Part shown: one piece after another, positions 38,886 through 47,286 of the stretch
How the letters are laid out: every line of letters starts with the position of its first letter
How positions within the stretch are numbered: the stretch's first letter is position 1
Assembly: GCA_963738625.1 (NCBI GenBank)
Contig: CAVTXH010000004.1
Span: 1 to 64,000, forward strand
Source of the DNA: UBA7672 sp963738625
GTDB taxonomy: Bacteria; Pseudomonadota; Alphaproteobacteria; Caulobacterales; Hyphomonadaceae
Direction: 5' to 3'
DNA length: 64,000 nucleotides
Program-made: the position numbers and the translations under genes
The notes under the pieces: generated by a model
Told to the model about the DNA's origin: nothing
Seen by the model: only the letters and a program-made list of their open reading frames with translations
Database searches by the model: none

Positions 38886-39224
38886 CTAGTCCCTCGCCTG
38901 TGTCGACGAGCGGCCGCCTCGGCGGCGATGATCATCGTCCGACCTGCCGGAGCGGCTGCAGCCGTCGTTGCGCTCGCGCCGTAGAACTTCGCCGGTTTGC
39001 GGATGGTAATGCATTTCGACGCATAAGCCGGCGCGGTCGTAGCCTTTAACCTCGACAGAACCGGAGTAGCGCTCGATTTCAAGGACGCGAATGCCGTCGG
39101 CGGCAAGGCGTTGTTCAAGAACACCGAGCGACAATGGAGCGTTGGCCGGCGGCGCCTGGGCGGAGGCGATGGCAGGTGCTGCAAAGCTGAGGTACGCTGC
39201 GGCGATGATGAGGCGAATGGTCAT
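38886..39224 (-). CDS. Periplasmic PepSY-like domain protein
   Basis: 112 residues. Signal peptide LIIAAAYLSFAAPAIASAQ, then a PepSY-like fold (LEQRLAADGIRVLEIERYSG, SVEVKGYDRAGLCVEMHYHP, TGEVLRRERND) and an Arg/Asp-rich tail. PepSY proteins often modulate sensor kinases or peptidases in the periplasm. It is divergent from a second PepSY gene that starts a two-component operon, so it may feed into that system. Confidence 0.8.
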   Translation of the reverse strand: MTIRLIIAAAYLSFAAPAIASAQAPPANAPLSLGVLEQRLAADGIRVLEIERYSGSVEVKGYDRAGLCVEMHYHPQTGEVLRRERNDGCSRSGRSDDDHRRRGGRSSTQARD

Positions 39225-39307
39225 GGCTAGGCTCCCGTGCGAAGGACGCGATCGGCGTCGGCTCGCCTGCCTTGTGCGAAATGCCCGCTGACATCCCCGT
39301 GACAGCG

Positions 39308-39329
39308 GTTGTCAGTGTTGCGTCAGGTT
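39308..39329 (-). promoter_or_regulatory. Two 11-bp direct repeats of CTGAC type upstream of the first two-component operon
   Basis: On the minus strand two adjacent 11-base units each place CTGAC at the same offset; a weaker CTGTC follows. OmpR/PhoB-family regulators bind direct repeats with 11-bp spacing. The element lies 26 bases before the PepSY gene and in the divergent promoter region. Confidence 0.5.
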
Positions 39330-39354
39330 CGAAACGGCAGGATGTAGGATCGAT

Positions 39355-39684
39355 ATGACCCTAAATCGCCGCGCTCTCATCCTGGCCGCTTTCGCCGCGG
39401 CGCTCGCCTCGCCCGAGGCAGCCGCGGGGCGCGGTCGCGGCCGAGGCCGCTCGGACCATGACGAGGCGCGCGAGGCCTATGAACGTGGGGAAGCGCTTCC
39501 ACTTGCCCGAGTCCTTCCGCTGGCGCTTGCGGCGGTTCCAGGCGAAATCCTGGAGATCGAACTGGAGCGTCCGCATGGGCGGCTCGTCTACGAGATCGAA
39601 ATCCTCGCGCGCAACGGCCGGGTTCGCAAAGTGATCCTCGATGCGCGCACAGGTGCGGTCCTTGGCGTGGAAGACGAGCACTGA
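39355..39684 (+). CDS. Secreted PepSY-domain protein of the two-component operon
   Basis: 109 residues. Basic start (TLNRRALILAAFAAALASPE) gives a signal peptide, then a Gly/Arg-rich linker, and a PepSY domain (LPLALAAVPGEILEIELERP, GRLVYEIEILARNGRVRKV, ILDARTGAVLGVEDE). The stop overlaps the response-regulator ATG as TGATG, so the protein is part of a three-gene signalling operon and probably tunes the kinase. Confidence 0.88.
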   Translation: MTLNRRALILAAFAAALASPEAAAGRGRGRGRSDHDEAREAYERGEALPLARVLPLALAAVPGEILEIELERPHGRLVYEIEILARNGRVRKVILDARTGAVLGVEDEH

Positions 39685-40343
39685 TGCGGGTCCTGCTGGT
39701 CGAGGACGATCCCGACATCGCCGCCGATGTTGCGCAGGCGCTCGCTGCGGCAGGCTTTCTGGTCGAGCGCGCCTCTGATGGCGAAACGGCATGGTTTCTG
39801 GGCGACACCGAAGACTTCGACGCCGTGGTTTTGGACCTTGGCCTGCCCAAGCTCGATGGCCTGAGCGTTCTCAAAAGATGGCGGATGGCGGGACGATCCT
39901 TTCCGGTTCTGATTCTTTCGGCGCGGGGCGCTTGGACCGAGAAGGTGGATGGCATCGACGCCGGCGCCGATGATTATCTGGGCAAGCCTTTTGAACTTGG
40001 CGAACTTACCGCGCGCACGCGCGCGCTGGTGCGGCGCGCAGGCGGGCACGCGGCGCCGATCCTGACCGTGGGACGGCTCTCGCTCGATACACGGCGCATG
40101 AGCGTGGCCGTTGACGGCGTACAGCATCGGGTGTCGCGGCTGGAGTACCGGATGCTCGACTATCTGGCGCATCAGCGCGGTCGCGTTGTTTCCGCGGGGG
40201 AGCTGGCAGAGCACCTGCATGGCGCCAACGGCGCCGCGGACGCCAACGCCATAGAAGCCCTGGTCGCCCGCGTGCGGCGAAAGATCGGCGCCGATGTCAT
40301 CGAGACGCGGCGCGGATTCGGCTATGCGCTGAGCGAGACATGA
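39684..40343 (+). CDS. OmpR/PhoP-family response regulator (first system)
   Basis: 219 residues. Receiver domain with acidic pocket (LLVEDDPD), phosphoacceptor Asp in AVVLDLGLPK, switch Ser in LSARGAW and Lys in YLGKPF; winged-helix DNA-binding domain with RVVSAGELAEHLHG and ALVARVRRKIGADVIETRRG. It starts on the PepSY stop codon and overlaps the kinase by four bases. Confidence 0.93.
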   Translation: MRVLLVEDDPDIAADVAQALAAAGFLVERASDGETAWFLGDTEDFDAVVLDLGLPKLDGLSVLKRWRMAGRSFPVLILSARGAWTEKVDGIDAGADDYLGKPFELGELTARTRALVRRAGGHAAPILTVGRLSLDTRRMSVAVDGVQHRVSRLEYRMLDYLAHQRGRVVSAGELAEHLHGANGAADANAIEALVARVRRKIGADVIETRRGFGYALSET

Positions 40344-41662
40344 TCGCGCGGTCTCTCCGCTGGCGGCTGCTCGCGGGAGCGGCTGCCGCCATCTTCGCCG
40401 CGCTCGCGCTGGCCTGGCTCGCCATGGGATATCTGTTTGAGGCCCATATCGAACGCAACGTGGAGGCCAGTCTCATCCAGCATGGCCGTGACCTTGTCGC
40501 CGGCCTCACGCGCAATGCGCAGGGCGCGCTTGTCGTCGATCCCGAACCCTTCGATCCGCGCTTCGATCGCCCCTCCAGCGGCCTCTACTGGCAAGTCAGC
40601 GAAGGGGAGGGAGCGCTGAGGTCGCGCTCCTTGTGGGACGAGACCATGGCGCCCAATGAAAGCGTGGGCGCTGGCGACTGGACCACAGGTGATGTGACCG
40701 GCCCCTTTGGGCAGAAACTTGTCTTCGTTGCGCGGCATGTGTCGCTGAGTGAAGGCGGCTCGCCCATCTTGGTGATGCTGGGCGCCGATCACACGGCTGT
40801 CACCCTGGCGCGCTCCGAGTTCTCGCGCGATCTGGCGATCTTTCTCCTGATGCTGTGGGCCGTGCTCTCGGCGGCCGCCTGGGCGCACGTGCGGCTCGGT
40901 CTCAAGCCTCTTGACGACGTGCGCACGGCGCTTGCGGAGATGCAAGGACATGCCGGCGCCCGATTGAAAGAAGAAGATTATCCTACCGAGGTCGCGCCCC
41001 TCGCGCAGGCGATCAACGCACTGGCCGACACCCGGCAGCGAGATATGCAACAGGCGCGTCGCCGAGCGAGCGACCTCGCCCACTCCCTGAAGACGCCGCT
41101 GGCAGCGCTTGCCGCGCAGACCAGGCGCGCGCGCGACATGGGCGCGATCGATGCCGCTGACGGTCTTGACCGCGCGATCGAGGCCGCGCGCGGGGCGGTG
41201 GAGCGTGAGCTCACACGCACCCGCATCGCCGCTGAGCAGGGCGCAACGCATGAGCCAGCGGGGCAGGTCCTTGATCGGCTGATCGCCGTCGTCGAAAGAA
41301 CCGAGGCGGGTCAACGGCTGATGTTCGAGAATCTGCTGGGAGACGCGATCCTCCCACTCGGCGAAGTGGCGCTGATGGAACTCGCTGGACCGTTGCTCGA
41401 AAACGCCGCGCGCTTCGCGCGCACGCGCGTGCGTGTCAGTGGCGATAGACGCCATCTCTGCATAGAGGACGACGGCCCGGGCCTGACCGAGGCGCAAGCC
41501 GTCGAAGCGCTCGATCGCGGCAGGCGCCTCGATGAGGCGGAGGCTGGACATGGTCTCGGACTGGCGATCGTGCGGGATGTCGCCGAATTGAGCGAGGGTG
41601 CGCTCGGCCTCGAACGATCGGCGCTTGGCGGCCTTCGCGCCGAAGTGCGCTGGGGGGCGTGA
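40340..41662 (+). CDS. PhoQ-like sensor histidine kinase (first system)
   Basis: 440 residues. N-terminal helix (LLAGAAAAIFAALALAWLA), a periplasmic sensor of about 120 residues, second helix (LAIFLLMLWAVLSAAAWAH), HAMP-like linker, phosphoacceptor His in LAHSLKTPLAAL, N box ELAGPLLENAARFA, G boxes EDDGPGL and HGLGLAIV. The HSLKTPL variant is typical of the PhoQ-type subfamily. Confidence 0.92.
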   Translation: MIARSLRWRLLAGAAAAIFAALALAWLAMGYLFEAHIERNVEASLIQHGRDLVAGLTRNAQGALVVDPEPFDPRFDRPSSGLYWQVSEGEGALRSRSLWDETMAPNESVGAGDWTTGDVTGPFGQKLVFVARHVSLSEGGSPILVMLGADHTAVTLARSEFSRDLAIFLLMLWAVLSAAAWAHVRLGLKPLDDVRTALAEMQGHAGARLKEEDYPTEVAPLAQAINALADTRQRDMQQARRRASDLAHSLKTPLAALAAQTRRARDMGAIDAADGLDRAIEAARGAVERELTRTRIAAEQGATHEPAGQVLDRLIAVVERTEAGQRLMFENLLGDAILPLGEVALMELAGPLLENAARFARTRVRVSGDRRHLCIEDDGPGLTEAQAVEALDRGRRLDEAEAGHGLGLAIVRDVAELSEGALGLERSALGGLRAEVRWGA

Positions 41663-42198
41663 CCGGAATTTTGCCTGGAACAGAGCTACCCATCCGCGCG
41701 GGGATGGGCTTCCCAATCATGACCCGCCTGGGTTCTGTGCGTCTCCGATTTCATCGGAAATAGCGGAGGCGATCCGGTCGCGGGGCATTGGCATGGCTAC
41801 CCCGAACCGGTCGCGGTCCGAGCAAGCCGGCCAAGGCGATCTGCCGCGAGCCGAGGGTCTCCAGGCTGTTCGCAAGGCTCTGCAAGGCGTCGCGACGGTG
41901 TAGTCCAACGCGAGGCAGCGCCACCCGCCGAAGCCGAAGCGATTCCTCCGATTGAGTCCAATCTCCTGAGAAATGGGATATTTCATGCATGCTGTGGGGC
42001 ATGGCGCACGCAATACTCGTCATAGGCGCAGGCCCTGAGCAGGCCGCCTCGGGGTTAGGACATGCAGATTGGAGCTGACCTGGAATGCCCTGAACCTCCA
42101 ATGTGCCCATTGCGACCGGCTGCCATGGCAATCTGGACTCGCGCGGGCCTGAGCTTTTCAGGTTCGTTTCAGGTTGATGCTGTACCAGCCAAGCGACC
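41663..42198. other. Gene-free interval between the two two-component systems, with a small ORF remnant
   Basis: About 540 bases. No gene of normal length. ATG 42001 opens a 25-codon frame to 42078 (MAHAILVIGAGPEQAASGL) whose start looks like the first beta strand and glycine loop of a dinucleotide-binding or ATP-grasp protein; it stops at once and is probably a remnant. The right end holds the regulator-box element at 42154-42175. Confidence 0.5.
42154..42175 (-). promoter_or_regulatory. Two 11-bp direct repeats, consensus AACCTGAA, upstream of the second two-component operon
   Basis: Adjacent units on the minus strand each begin AACCTGAA and are exactly 11 bases apart. One differs by one base in eleven from a unit upstream of the 23-heme cytochrome (52858-52868). 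Such spacing is typical of OmpR/PhoB-family binding, so this probably mediates autoregulation. Confidence 0.6.
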
Positions 42199-42885
42199 TT
42201 GGGCAGGGGCCATCGGACGGGAGAGCCTGCCATTAGAATCCTTCTGGCTGAAGACGATGAAGAACTGGCAGTGCGCCTGCTGCGCGGCTTGAACCAGGCA
42301 GGCTTTGTTGTCGAGAGGGCGCGGCATGGCGACGAGGCGCTCGAACTCGGTCGAGATCCGACACTTGACGCCATTGTGCTCGACTTGGGGTTGCCCAAGC
42401 GTCAAGGCCTGGACGTCCTGGCGGACTTGCGGCTTGAGGGGGTCGCAACTCCGGTTCTGATTCTGACGGCGCAGGGCACATGGGCAGAAAAGGTTCAGGG
42501 GCTCAACCAAGGAGCAGACGATTATCTGACCAAGCCGTTTCATATGCCGGAGCTCGTGGCGCGCCTGAATGCGCTTGTTCGTCGGGCGGCAGGATTCGCT
42601 CAGAGCCTCCTGCGGCATGGCGACCTCTCACTCGACGTTGCGACGGGTGAAGTGCTGAGAAGTGGAGAACAGGTCGAGCTGACCGCGTTGGAGTTCCGGA
42701 TGTTGAAATTTTTCATGATGCGTCCTCGGCATGTGGTGTCACAAGGCGAACTCGTGGAGCACCTCTACTCAGGTGAGGACGCGCGCGAATCCAACACGGT
42801 CGAGGTCTACATCAGCAGGCTCCGTCGAAAGATCGGCGCGGAACGTATCCGGACGATCCGGGGTCTGGGCTATCGCTTTGGATAG
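42199..42885 (+). CDS. OmpR/PhoP-family response regulator (second system), likely ATT start
   Basis: Receiver domain: RILLAEDDEELAVRLLRGL, phosphoacceptor in IVLDLGLPKRQGL, ILTAQGTWAEKV and DDYLTKPF. DNA-binding domain: LEFRMLKFFMMRPRHVVSQG, SRLRRKIGAERIRTIRGLG. The family almost always starts M-R-I-L-L; here the codon before R-I-L-L is ATT (42232) with GGGAGAG six bases upstream, so ATT is probably the real start. TTG 42199 is the nearest standard in-frame start but has no site and adds 11 unlikely residues. Paralogous to the regulator at 39684. Confidence 0.9.
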   Translation: MGRGHRTGEPAIRILLAEDDEELAVRLLRGLNQAGFVVERARHGDEALELGRDPTLDAIVLDLGLPKRQGLDVLADLRLEGVATPVLILTAQGTWAEKVQGLNQGADDYLTKPFHMPELVARLNALVRRAAGFAQSLLRHGDLSLDVATGEVLRSGEQVELTALEFRMLKFFMMRPRHVVSQGELVEHLYSGEDARESNTVEVYISRLRRKIGAERIRTIRGLGYRFG

Positions 42886-42896
42886 GGGGAAGGTTC

Positions 42897-44246
42897 GTGT
42901 CGCTGAGAGTGAGATTGATCTGCGCAGCAGGCGCCTGGGTCACCTTTGGGTTCCTCGCAGCGTTCATCGCGCTTTCGTCGATTTTTCGCAGTCATGTGAC
43001 CGCCCAGTTCTTTGACGAGCTGTTCGTGCATGTTGAAGAACTGGAGCGCCTGACCGGAAAGGGTGCGTCTGGAGAAGTCCGTCTGAGCAGCGTTTTCAGT
43101 GACCCTCGCTATGATGTCCCAGGGTCGGGATTCTATTGGCAGGTAAGGGATAACGACCGCGTCACGCTGCGAAGCGCGTCGCTTGTCGACGCCAACATCG
43201 ATATCGGTCCCCATGTGCGCCCGCTGCCGTTTCAATCGCGCCTGTCTGCCCAGGGTCCGACCGGAAAGATGTTCCTCACCGAAAAGGAGGAGATCATGGC
43301 GGACGGCGGCATACGGGAATTCATGGTCGGAACGGACGAACGCCACCTGGAAGAGCTGGTTCGCGACTTTGATCGGACGCTGGTTCTGGCGCTGGGCGTC
43401 CTTGGCCTGTCGATGATCGGCTCCGCCGCGGCTATCGTCATTGCAGGACTGGCGCCGTTCACGAGGCTCGCCAATTCCCTGAAAGACGTTCGCTCTGGCT
43501 CCACGGAAACACTCGAGGGCGAATTCCCGACAGAAGTCTCGCCCCTTGTGAGCGAGGTCAATTCTCTTATTGCATCCGGGCGGAAGGCCGTCGGCAACGC
43601 TCGTGCGCAAGCCGGCAGCCTCGCTCATGCACTCAAGACGCCGCTGGCCATTGTGGCCGACGAGGCCTACCTGCTGGAGGGGCGCGGAGAAATCCAGTCC
43701 GGGCGGGCAATCGCCAAGCAGTGCCGCGTCATGCAGCTTCAAATTGATCGTCACATCGCGCGCGCAAGGGCGTCAGCCGTCTCGCGGCTACCTGGCGTTC
43801 GGTCCTCGTTGCGGGAATCTGCGGACAGTGTTGTGGGCGCTCTGAAGCGTCTTCATGCGTCGTCGACCATCAACGTGACTGTCGATATTGATCCAGAACT
43901 GGGTGTGGCGATCGATTCTCAGGACCTGGACGAGATCCTCGGCAACCTGGTCGACAATGCGTTCAAGCACGCAAGGAGCGAGATTCGCCTGTCCGTTGCG
44001 ACGGACGTACCGGGGCTTCTTGGGCTATGGGTTGAGGATGATGGACCCGGACTTCCGCACGAAGCGCGCAACATCGTGGTCGAAGCAGGTGCACGCTGGG
44101 ATCAGGGAAAGCCTGGCTCCGGCCTTGGCCTCGCCATCGTCAAGGATCTTGTTGAATTGTATGGCGGACGCCTGGAGCTTGCGGACAGCGCTTTGGGCGG
44201 TCTGCGCGTCTGCGTCTCAATGCGCCAAGGAAGCGCCGCCGCATAG
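42897..44246 (+). CDS. PhoQ-like sensor histidine kinase (second system)
   Basis: 449 residues from GTG 42897, preceded by GGGGGAAGG. Helix (LICAAGAWVTFGFLAAFIAL), periplasmic sensor with SGFYWQVRDNDRVTLRS, second helix (VLALGVLGLSMIGSAAAIVI), phosphoacceptor in LAHALKTPLAIV, N box EILGNLVDNAFKHA, G boxes VEDDGPGLPHEARN and GSGLGLAIVKDL. Paired with the regulator 11 bases upstream. It directly precedes the electron-transfer island on the opposite strand. Confidence 0.92.
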   Translation: MSLRVRLICAAGAWVTFGFLAAFIALSSIFRSHVTAQFFDELFVHVEELERLTGKGASGEVRLSSVFSDPRYDVPGSGFYWQVRDNDRVTLRSASLVDANIDIGPHVRPLPFQSRLSAQGPTGKMFLTEKEEIMADGGIREFMVGTDERHLEELVRDFDRTLVLALGVLGLSMIGSAAAIVIAGLAPFTRLANSLKDVRSGSTETLEGEFPTEVSPLVSEVNSLIASGRKAVGNARAQAGSLAHALKTPLAIVADEAYLLEGRGEIQSGRAIAKQCRVMQLQIDRHIARARASAVSRLPGVRSSLRESADSVVGALKRLHASSTINVTVDIDPELGVAIDSQDLDEILGNLVDNAFKHARSEIRLSVATDVPGLLGLWVEDDGPGLPHEARNIVVEAGARWDQGKPGSGLGLAIVKDLVELYGGRLELADSALGGLRVCVSMRQGSAAA

Positions 44247-44257
44247 GCGCCAGCGCG

Positions 44258-44272
44258 CGACCTCGCAGGTCG
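44258..44272. terminator. Short hairpin between convergent genes
   Basis: Perfect six-base arms CGACCT and AGGTCG around CGC, lying between the stop of the kinase gene (plus) and the stop of the oxidoreductase gene (minus). No T-run follows on either side, so it is at most a weak bidirectional terminator. Confidence 0.35.
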
Positions 44273-45577
44273 TCACGCTTCGCCATGCTTGGTTTGAATG
44301 TCCACTCCGAGTGACCTTAGAAACTGCGTCGGCAGCACTCCGCCGGCGCACACGATGACGGTGTCGTTCGAGAGCTCGATCGTCCCCTCTGGCGTGGCCA
44401 GCGTCACCGCCTCGCGCGTGATCTTCCTCGCCTCGGACTTCATCCATACGCGAAGTCGTCCAGCCGCCGTCGCCGCCTCGACTCGCCGACGGTTGGTGCG
44501 ACGCGCTCGCTGGAAAGCATCTCCCCGATACGACAGATCGACCCAGGCGTCGCTCTCCTCAACAAGCGTCGCTGCCGCTTCCAGCGCGCTGTCGCCGCCT
44601 CCGACAATCATGACGCGCTGGCCGGAGAACTGCCGAGGATCCACGAGGCGGTACAAAACCTTGTTCAGGTCTTCGCCGGGCACTCCCAGCCTGCGGGGCG
44701 TGCCGCGGCGGCCAATCGCCAACAGCACCGCCCGCGCGCGAATCTCTCCTCGGCTTGTCGTGACAACGAACCCATCGCCGGTGGGCTTGAGGCTTTCCAG
44801 GCGCTCCTCGTAGTGAATGTCGATTCCAGCCTGACGTTTGGCGTTCGCCCAGAATTCAAGAAGCTTCTCCTTGGACACCTCCGTGAAGTCCATTCGCCCG
44901 ATGATGGGCAGGCGTGCTGGCTTGGTCATCACCAACTTGCCGCGAGGAAAATGCGAGACCGTGCCGCCAAACGTTTCCTGTTCGATTGTTCGAAATCGCA
45001 GGCCGCGCTCTTTTGCGGCTAGACTGGCCGAGAACCCTGCAGCTCCCGCGCCGACGATCAAGAGGTCGACCTGGCCCTGCCGGCCCAGGCCCCGCAGGCG
45101 CGCGATGGCGTCGACAGCCTGCTTGCCCTGTTCGATCGCATTGCGAATGAGACCCATGCCGCCCAATTCACCTGCAATGAAGAGTCCCGGAACGTTTGTT
45201 TCGAAGGTTGGCGAGACGACCGGCAGCTCAACGCCACGGGTCTCCGTTCCAAATACGAGCGTGATCGCCTGCGTAGGACAGGCGGCAGCGCAGGCGCCGT
45301 GTCCAATGCAGGCCGTGGGATCGACGACCTGCGCCTTGCCGTCAATGATTCCAATCACCGTCTTTTCAGGACAGGCGGCGACGCAAGCCGCCGAGCCGCA
45401 ACAAAGTGAAAGATCGATTGAAGGATGGAGCGAGGCGGGCTCGGTCAGCCCCGCTTCTTCAGACTCCGTTTGTCGAGCGACCGCGCGCCGGGAGGCCCGC
45501 TCTTGGACGATCCCGTATAGCACAAGGGCCAGAACGAAAGGGCCGAGATAAAGAAGAACTGCGAGGAAAATGTCCAA
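44273..45577 (-). CDS. Membrane-anchored Fe-S/FAD NAD(P)-dependent oxidoreductase
   Basis: 434 residues. N-terminal helix (IFLAVLLYLGPFVLALVLYG) anchors a cytoplasmic module. Two ferredoxin-like motifs follow: CCGSAACVAACP and CIGHGACAAACP; in both, the usual second cysteine is replaced (Ser or His). The rest is a thioredoxin-reductase-like flavoprotein: DLLIVGAGAAGFSASLAA (FAD), VMIVGGGDSALEAAATLVE (NAD(P)) and VIVCAGGVLPTQFLRSLGVD. Last gene of the ccmFGHI operon, 22 bases after ccmI. It could pass electrons between NAD(P)H and the quinone pool or cytochromes of the island; the direction is unknown. Confidence 0.8.
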   Translation of the reverse strand: MDIFLAVLLYLGPFVLALVLYGIVQERASRRAVARQTESEEAGLTEPASLHPSIDLSLCCGSAACVAACPEKTVIGIIDGKAQVVDPTACIGHGACAAACPTQAITLVFGTETRGVELPVVSPTFETNVPGLFIAGELGGMGLIRNAIEQGKQAVDAIARLRGLGRQGQVDLLIVGAGAAGFSASLAAKERGLRFRTIEQETFGGTVSHFPRGKLVMTKPARLPIIGRMDFTEVSKEKLLEFWANAKRQAGIDIHYEERLESLKPTGDGFVVTTSRGEIRARAVLLAIGRRGTPRRLGVPGEDLNKVLYRLVDPRQFSGQRVMIVGGGDSALEAAATLVEESDAWVDLSYRGDAFQRARRTNRRRVEAATAAGRLRVWMKSEARKITREAVTLATPEGTIELSNDTVIVCAGGVLPTQFLRSLGVDIQTKHGEA

Positions 45578-45598
45578 TGGCTGGATCCTGGGTCGGCA

Positions 45599-46816
45599 TT
45601 ATTGCTGGGGAAGATCCAGAGCCGAAGACATCGCTTTCGCGAGCTGCGCCAGTGCGGCCGAGTCGCCCTTGAACGCAGCACTTCCTCGCGCCAGCGCCGA
45701 CGCTGCAAGCGCCTCTTGACCCAGGACCCGACGGGCGCGGATGAGCTTGACCCAGCCGTCCACGTCCCTCGGATCCTTTTCAAGGCGCGCGTCCAGTCGC
45801 GCCACCATACCCTCAATCATCGCCTCGCGGGACGCTGGATCCATGGATCCAGCGCGTGCAACCTCCTCGGCAGTCGGCCCCGCAGCGGGGTCGGGCGCTC
45901 CTCCCGGGATCGCGCGGGGTGCAGGAAGGCGTGCAGACACGTCGACGCCAGAGGACGTGGCCAGTTCGACGACGCGACCGCGCACGTCAGCGTACCAATC
46001 GGCATTGTCTGGCGCCGTGCGCAGCATCTCGAGCCAGTCATCGAGCGCCGCCTTCGGCTTGCCATCCTGCTGCTTTTTCAGGCCCAGCAGGAAGCGCGCG
46101 CGGGGGTTCGCGGGGTCCAGCTTGCGGGATTTTTCAAGGACAGCCGCGGCGTTCGGGGTCACCAGCCCGCCAGCAGCGCGCGCGAGCGCCTCGCCATATG
46201 AAGAAAGTGTCTCTGCGTCATCCGGCGCCAACTCCACGGCTTTCGCATACGCGGTCGCAGCCCCCGAAAAATCGTCCATCCGGAACTTCGACCAGCCCAG
46301 CATCCGCCAACCTTCGAGATCGCCTGGCGCCTCCTTCAGTCGACTTTCCAGTCGCACCACCATTTCGTCGACTGGGGCGACGCCGGCTGCTGCGGGTCTG
46401 GCTGCGAGCGGATCAACGGCGACGCCAACTGCCGTTGGATCGAGGGGCCGCGATGCGCTAGGCGTACCGGCGCTGCCGACGACGCCGTAGATCACGGCAG
46501 ATCCGATCGCCACCATAGCCGCCACTGCCAAGAGGGTGTTGCGGTCCGTTGGGGTCATGGTCGTCTCCTCACGCGGGTTCGTCGCTGTTGCTTCATGCGG
46601 GGCGCCAATCAGCCGCCGTTGAATTTCGATGCGCGCCAGTTTGGCGTCTTCCTGAGACGTCAGGCCGGCGCTCTCTTCGCGCTCGACCTCGGCCAGCTGG
46701 GCGCGATAGACGCGGGCGTGGTCGCCGCTTTGCAGCGGGCGCGGTCGTATGAGAGGCCAGGCGGCAATGGCAAGCGCCGCCGCGAGCAGAACAGACATGG
46801 CGAGCCAGAGAGTCAT
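45599..46816 (-). CDS. ccmI: CcmI, cytochrome c maturation chaperone
   Basis: 405 residues. Two N-terminal helices (LAMSVLLAAALAIAAWPLI and LLAVAAMVAIGSAVIYGVVG) enclose a cytoplasmic leucine-zipper-like loop (YRAQLAEVEREESAGLTSQE); a periplasmic TPR domain follows (LEGWRMLGWSKFRMDDFSGA, ARFLLGLKKQQDGKPKAALD) that holds apocytochrome c. ATGA overlap with ccmH. Confidence 0.92.
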   Translation of the reverse strand: MTLWLAMSVLLAAALAIAAWPLIRPRPLQSGDHARVYRAQLAEVEREESAGLTSQEDAKLARIEIQRRLIGAPHEATATNPREETTMTPTDRNTLLAVAAMVAIGSAVIYGVVGSAGTPSASRPLDPTAVGVAVDPLAARPAAAGVAPVDEMVVRLESRLKEAPGDLEGWRMLGWSKFRMDDFSGAATAYAKAVELAPDDAETLSSYGEALARAAGGLVTPNAAAVLEKSRKLDPANPRARFLLGLKKQQDGKPKAALDDWLEMLRTAPDNADWYADVRGRVVELATSSGVDVSARLPAPRAIPGGAPDPAAGPTAEEVARAGSMDPASREAMIEGMVARLDARLEKDPRDVDGWVKLIRARRVLGQEALAASALARGSAAFKGDSAALAQLAKAMSSALDLPQQ

Positions 46817-47286
46817 GGCGCCGACTCCTTCGAAGCCCGATCCGCGAGCTGCGCCTCTTCCGCTTCACTTAGGGCTGGCGGAACAAGCGCTCCACGGGCC
46901 GTCGGTCGCAGATAGACAAGCCAACCCGCGACCGCGATTGCCGCAAACACGAGAGGCCCCAGCCAAAGTGGCAGGGTATCGACCTGGAAGGGCGGCTTCA
47001 TCAGAACAAAATTGCCGTATCGGTCCGTCATGAAGGCGCGAACCTCGTCTGGCGTTTCTCCCGCCGCTAGGCGTTCGCGCACCAGCTGGCGCATGTCAGC
47101 CGCAAGGGGGGCGCCGGAATCTTCGATCGACTGATTCTGGCAGACCACGCAGCGCAGCGATTTCCCAACGGCGCGCGCCGCCGTTTCGACTTCAGGTGAG
47201 ACGGCCTCCTGCGCCAGGGCGACCGCAGACGCGAGCGCCAGCGCAGCCGACATGGCAATGGCCCGGACCATGGATCGCGCAAACAT
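46813..47286 (-). CDS. ccmH: CcmH/CcmL-like apocytochrome c thiol-reducing protein
   Basis: 157 residues from ATG 47286. Signal peptide SMVRAIAMSAALALASAVA, then the LRCVVCQNQSIEDSGAPLA motif whose CxxC reduces apocytochrome cysteines, MRQLVRERLAAGETPDEVRA, YGNFVLMKPP and one C-terminal helix (LGPLVFAAIAVAGWLVYL). The start overlaps the ccmG stop by one base. Confidence 0.95.
   Translation of the reverse strand: MFARSMVRAIAMSAALALASAVALAQEAVSPEVETAARAVGKSLRCVVCQNQSIEDSGAPLAADMRQLVRERLAAGETPDEVRAFMTDRYGNFVLMKPPFQVDTLPLWLGPLVFAAIAVAGWLVYLRPTARGALVPPALSEAEEAQLADRASKESAP

Noticed and set aside
40322..41716. 464-residue minus-strand frame
   Set aside because: Antisense of the intact sensor kinase gene.
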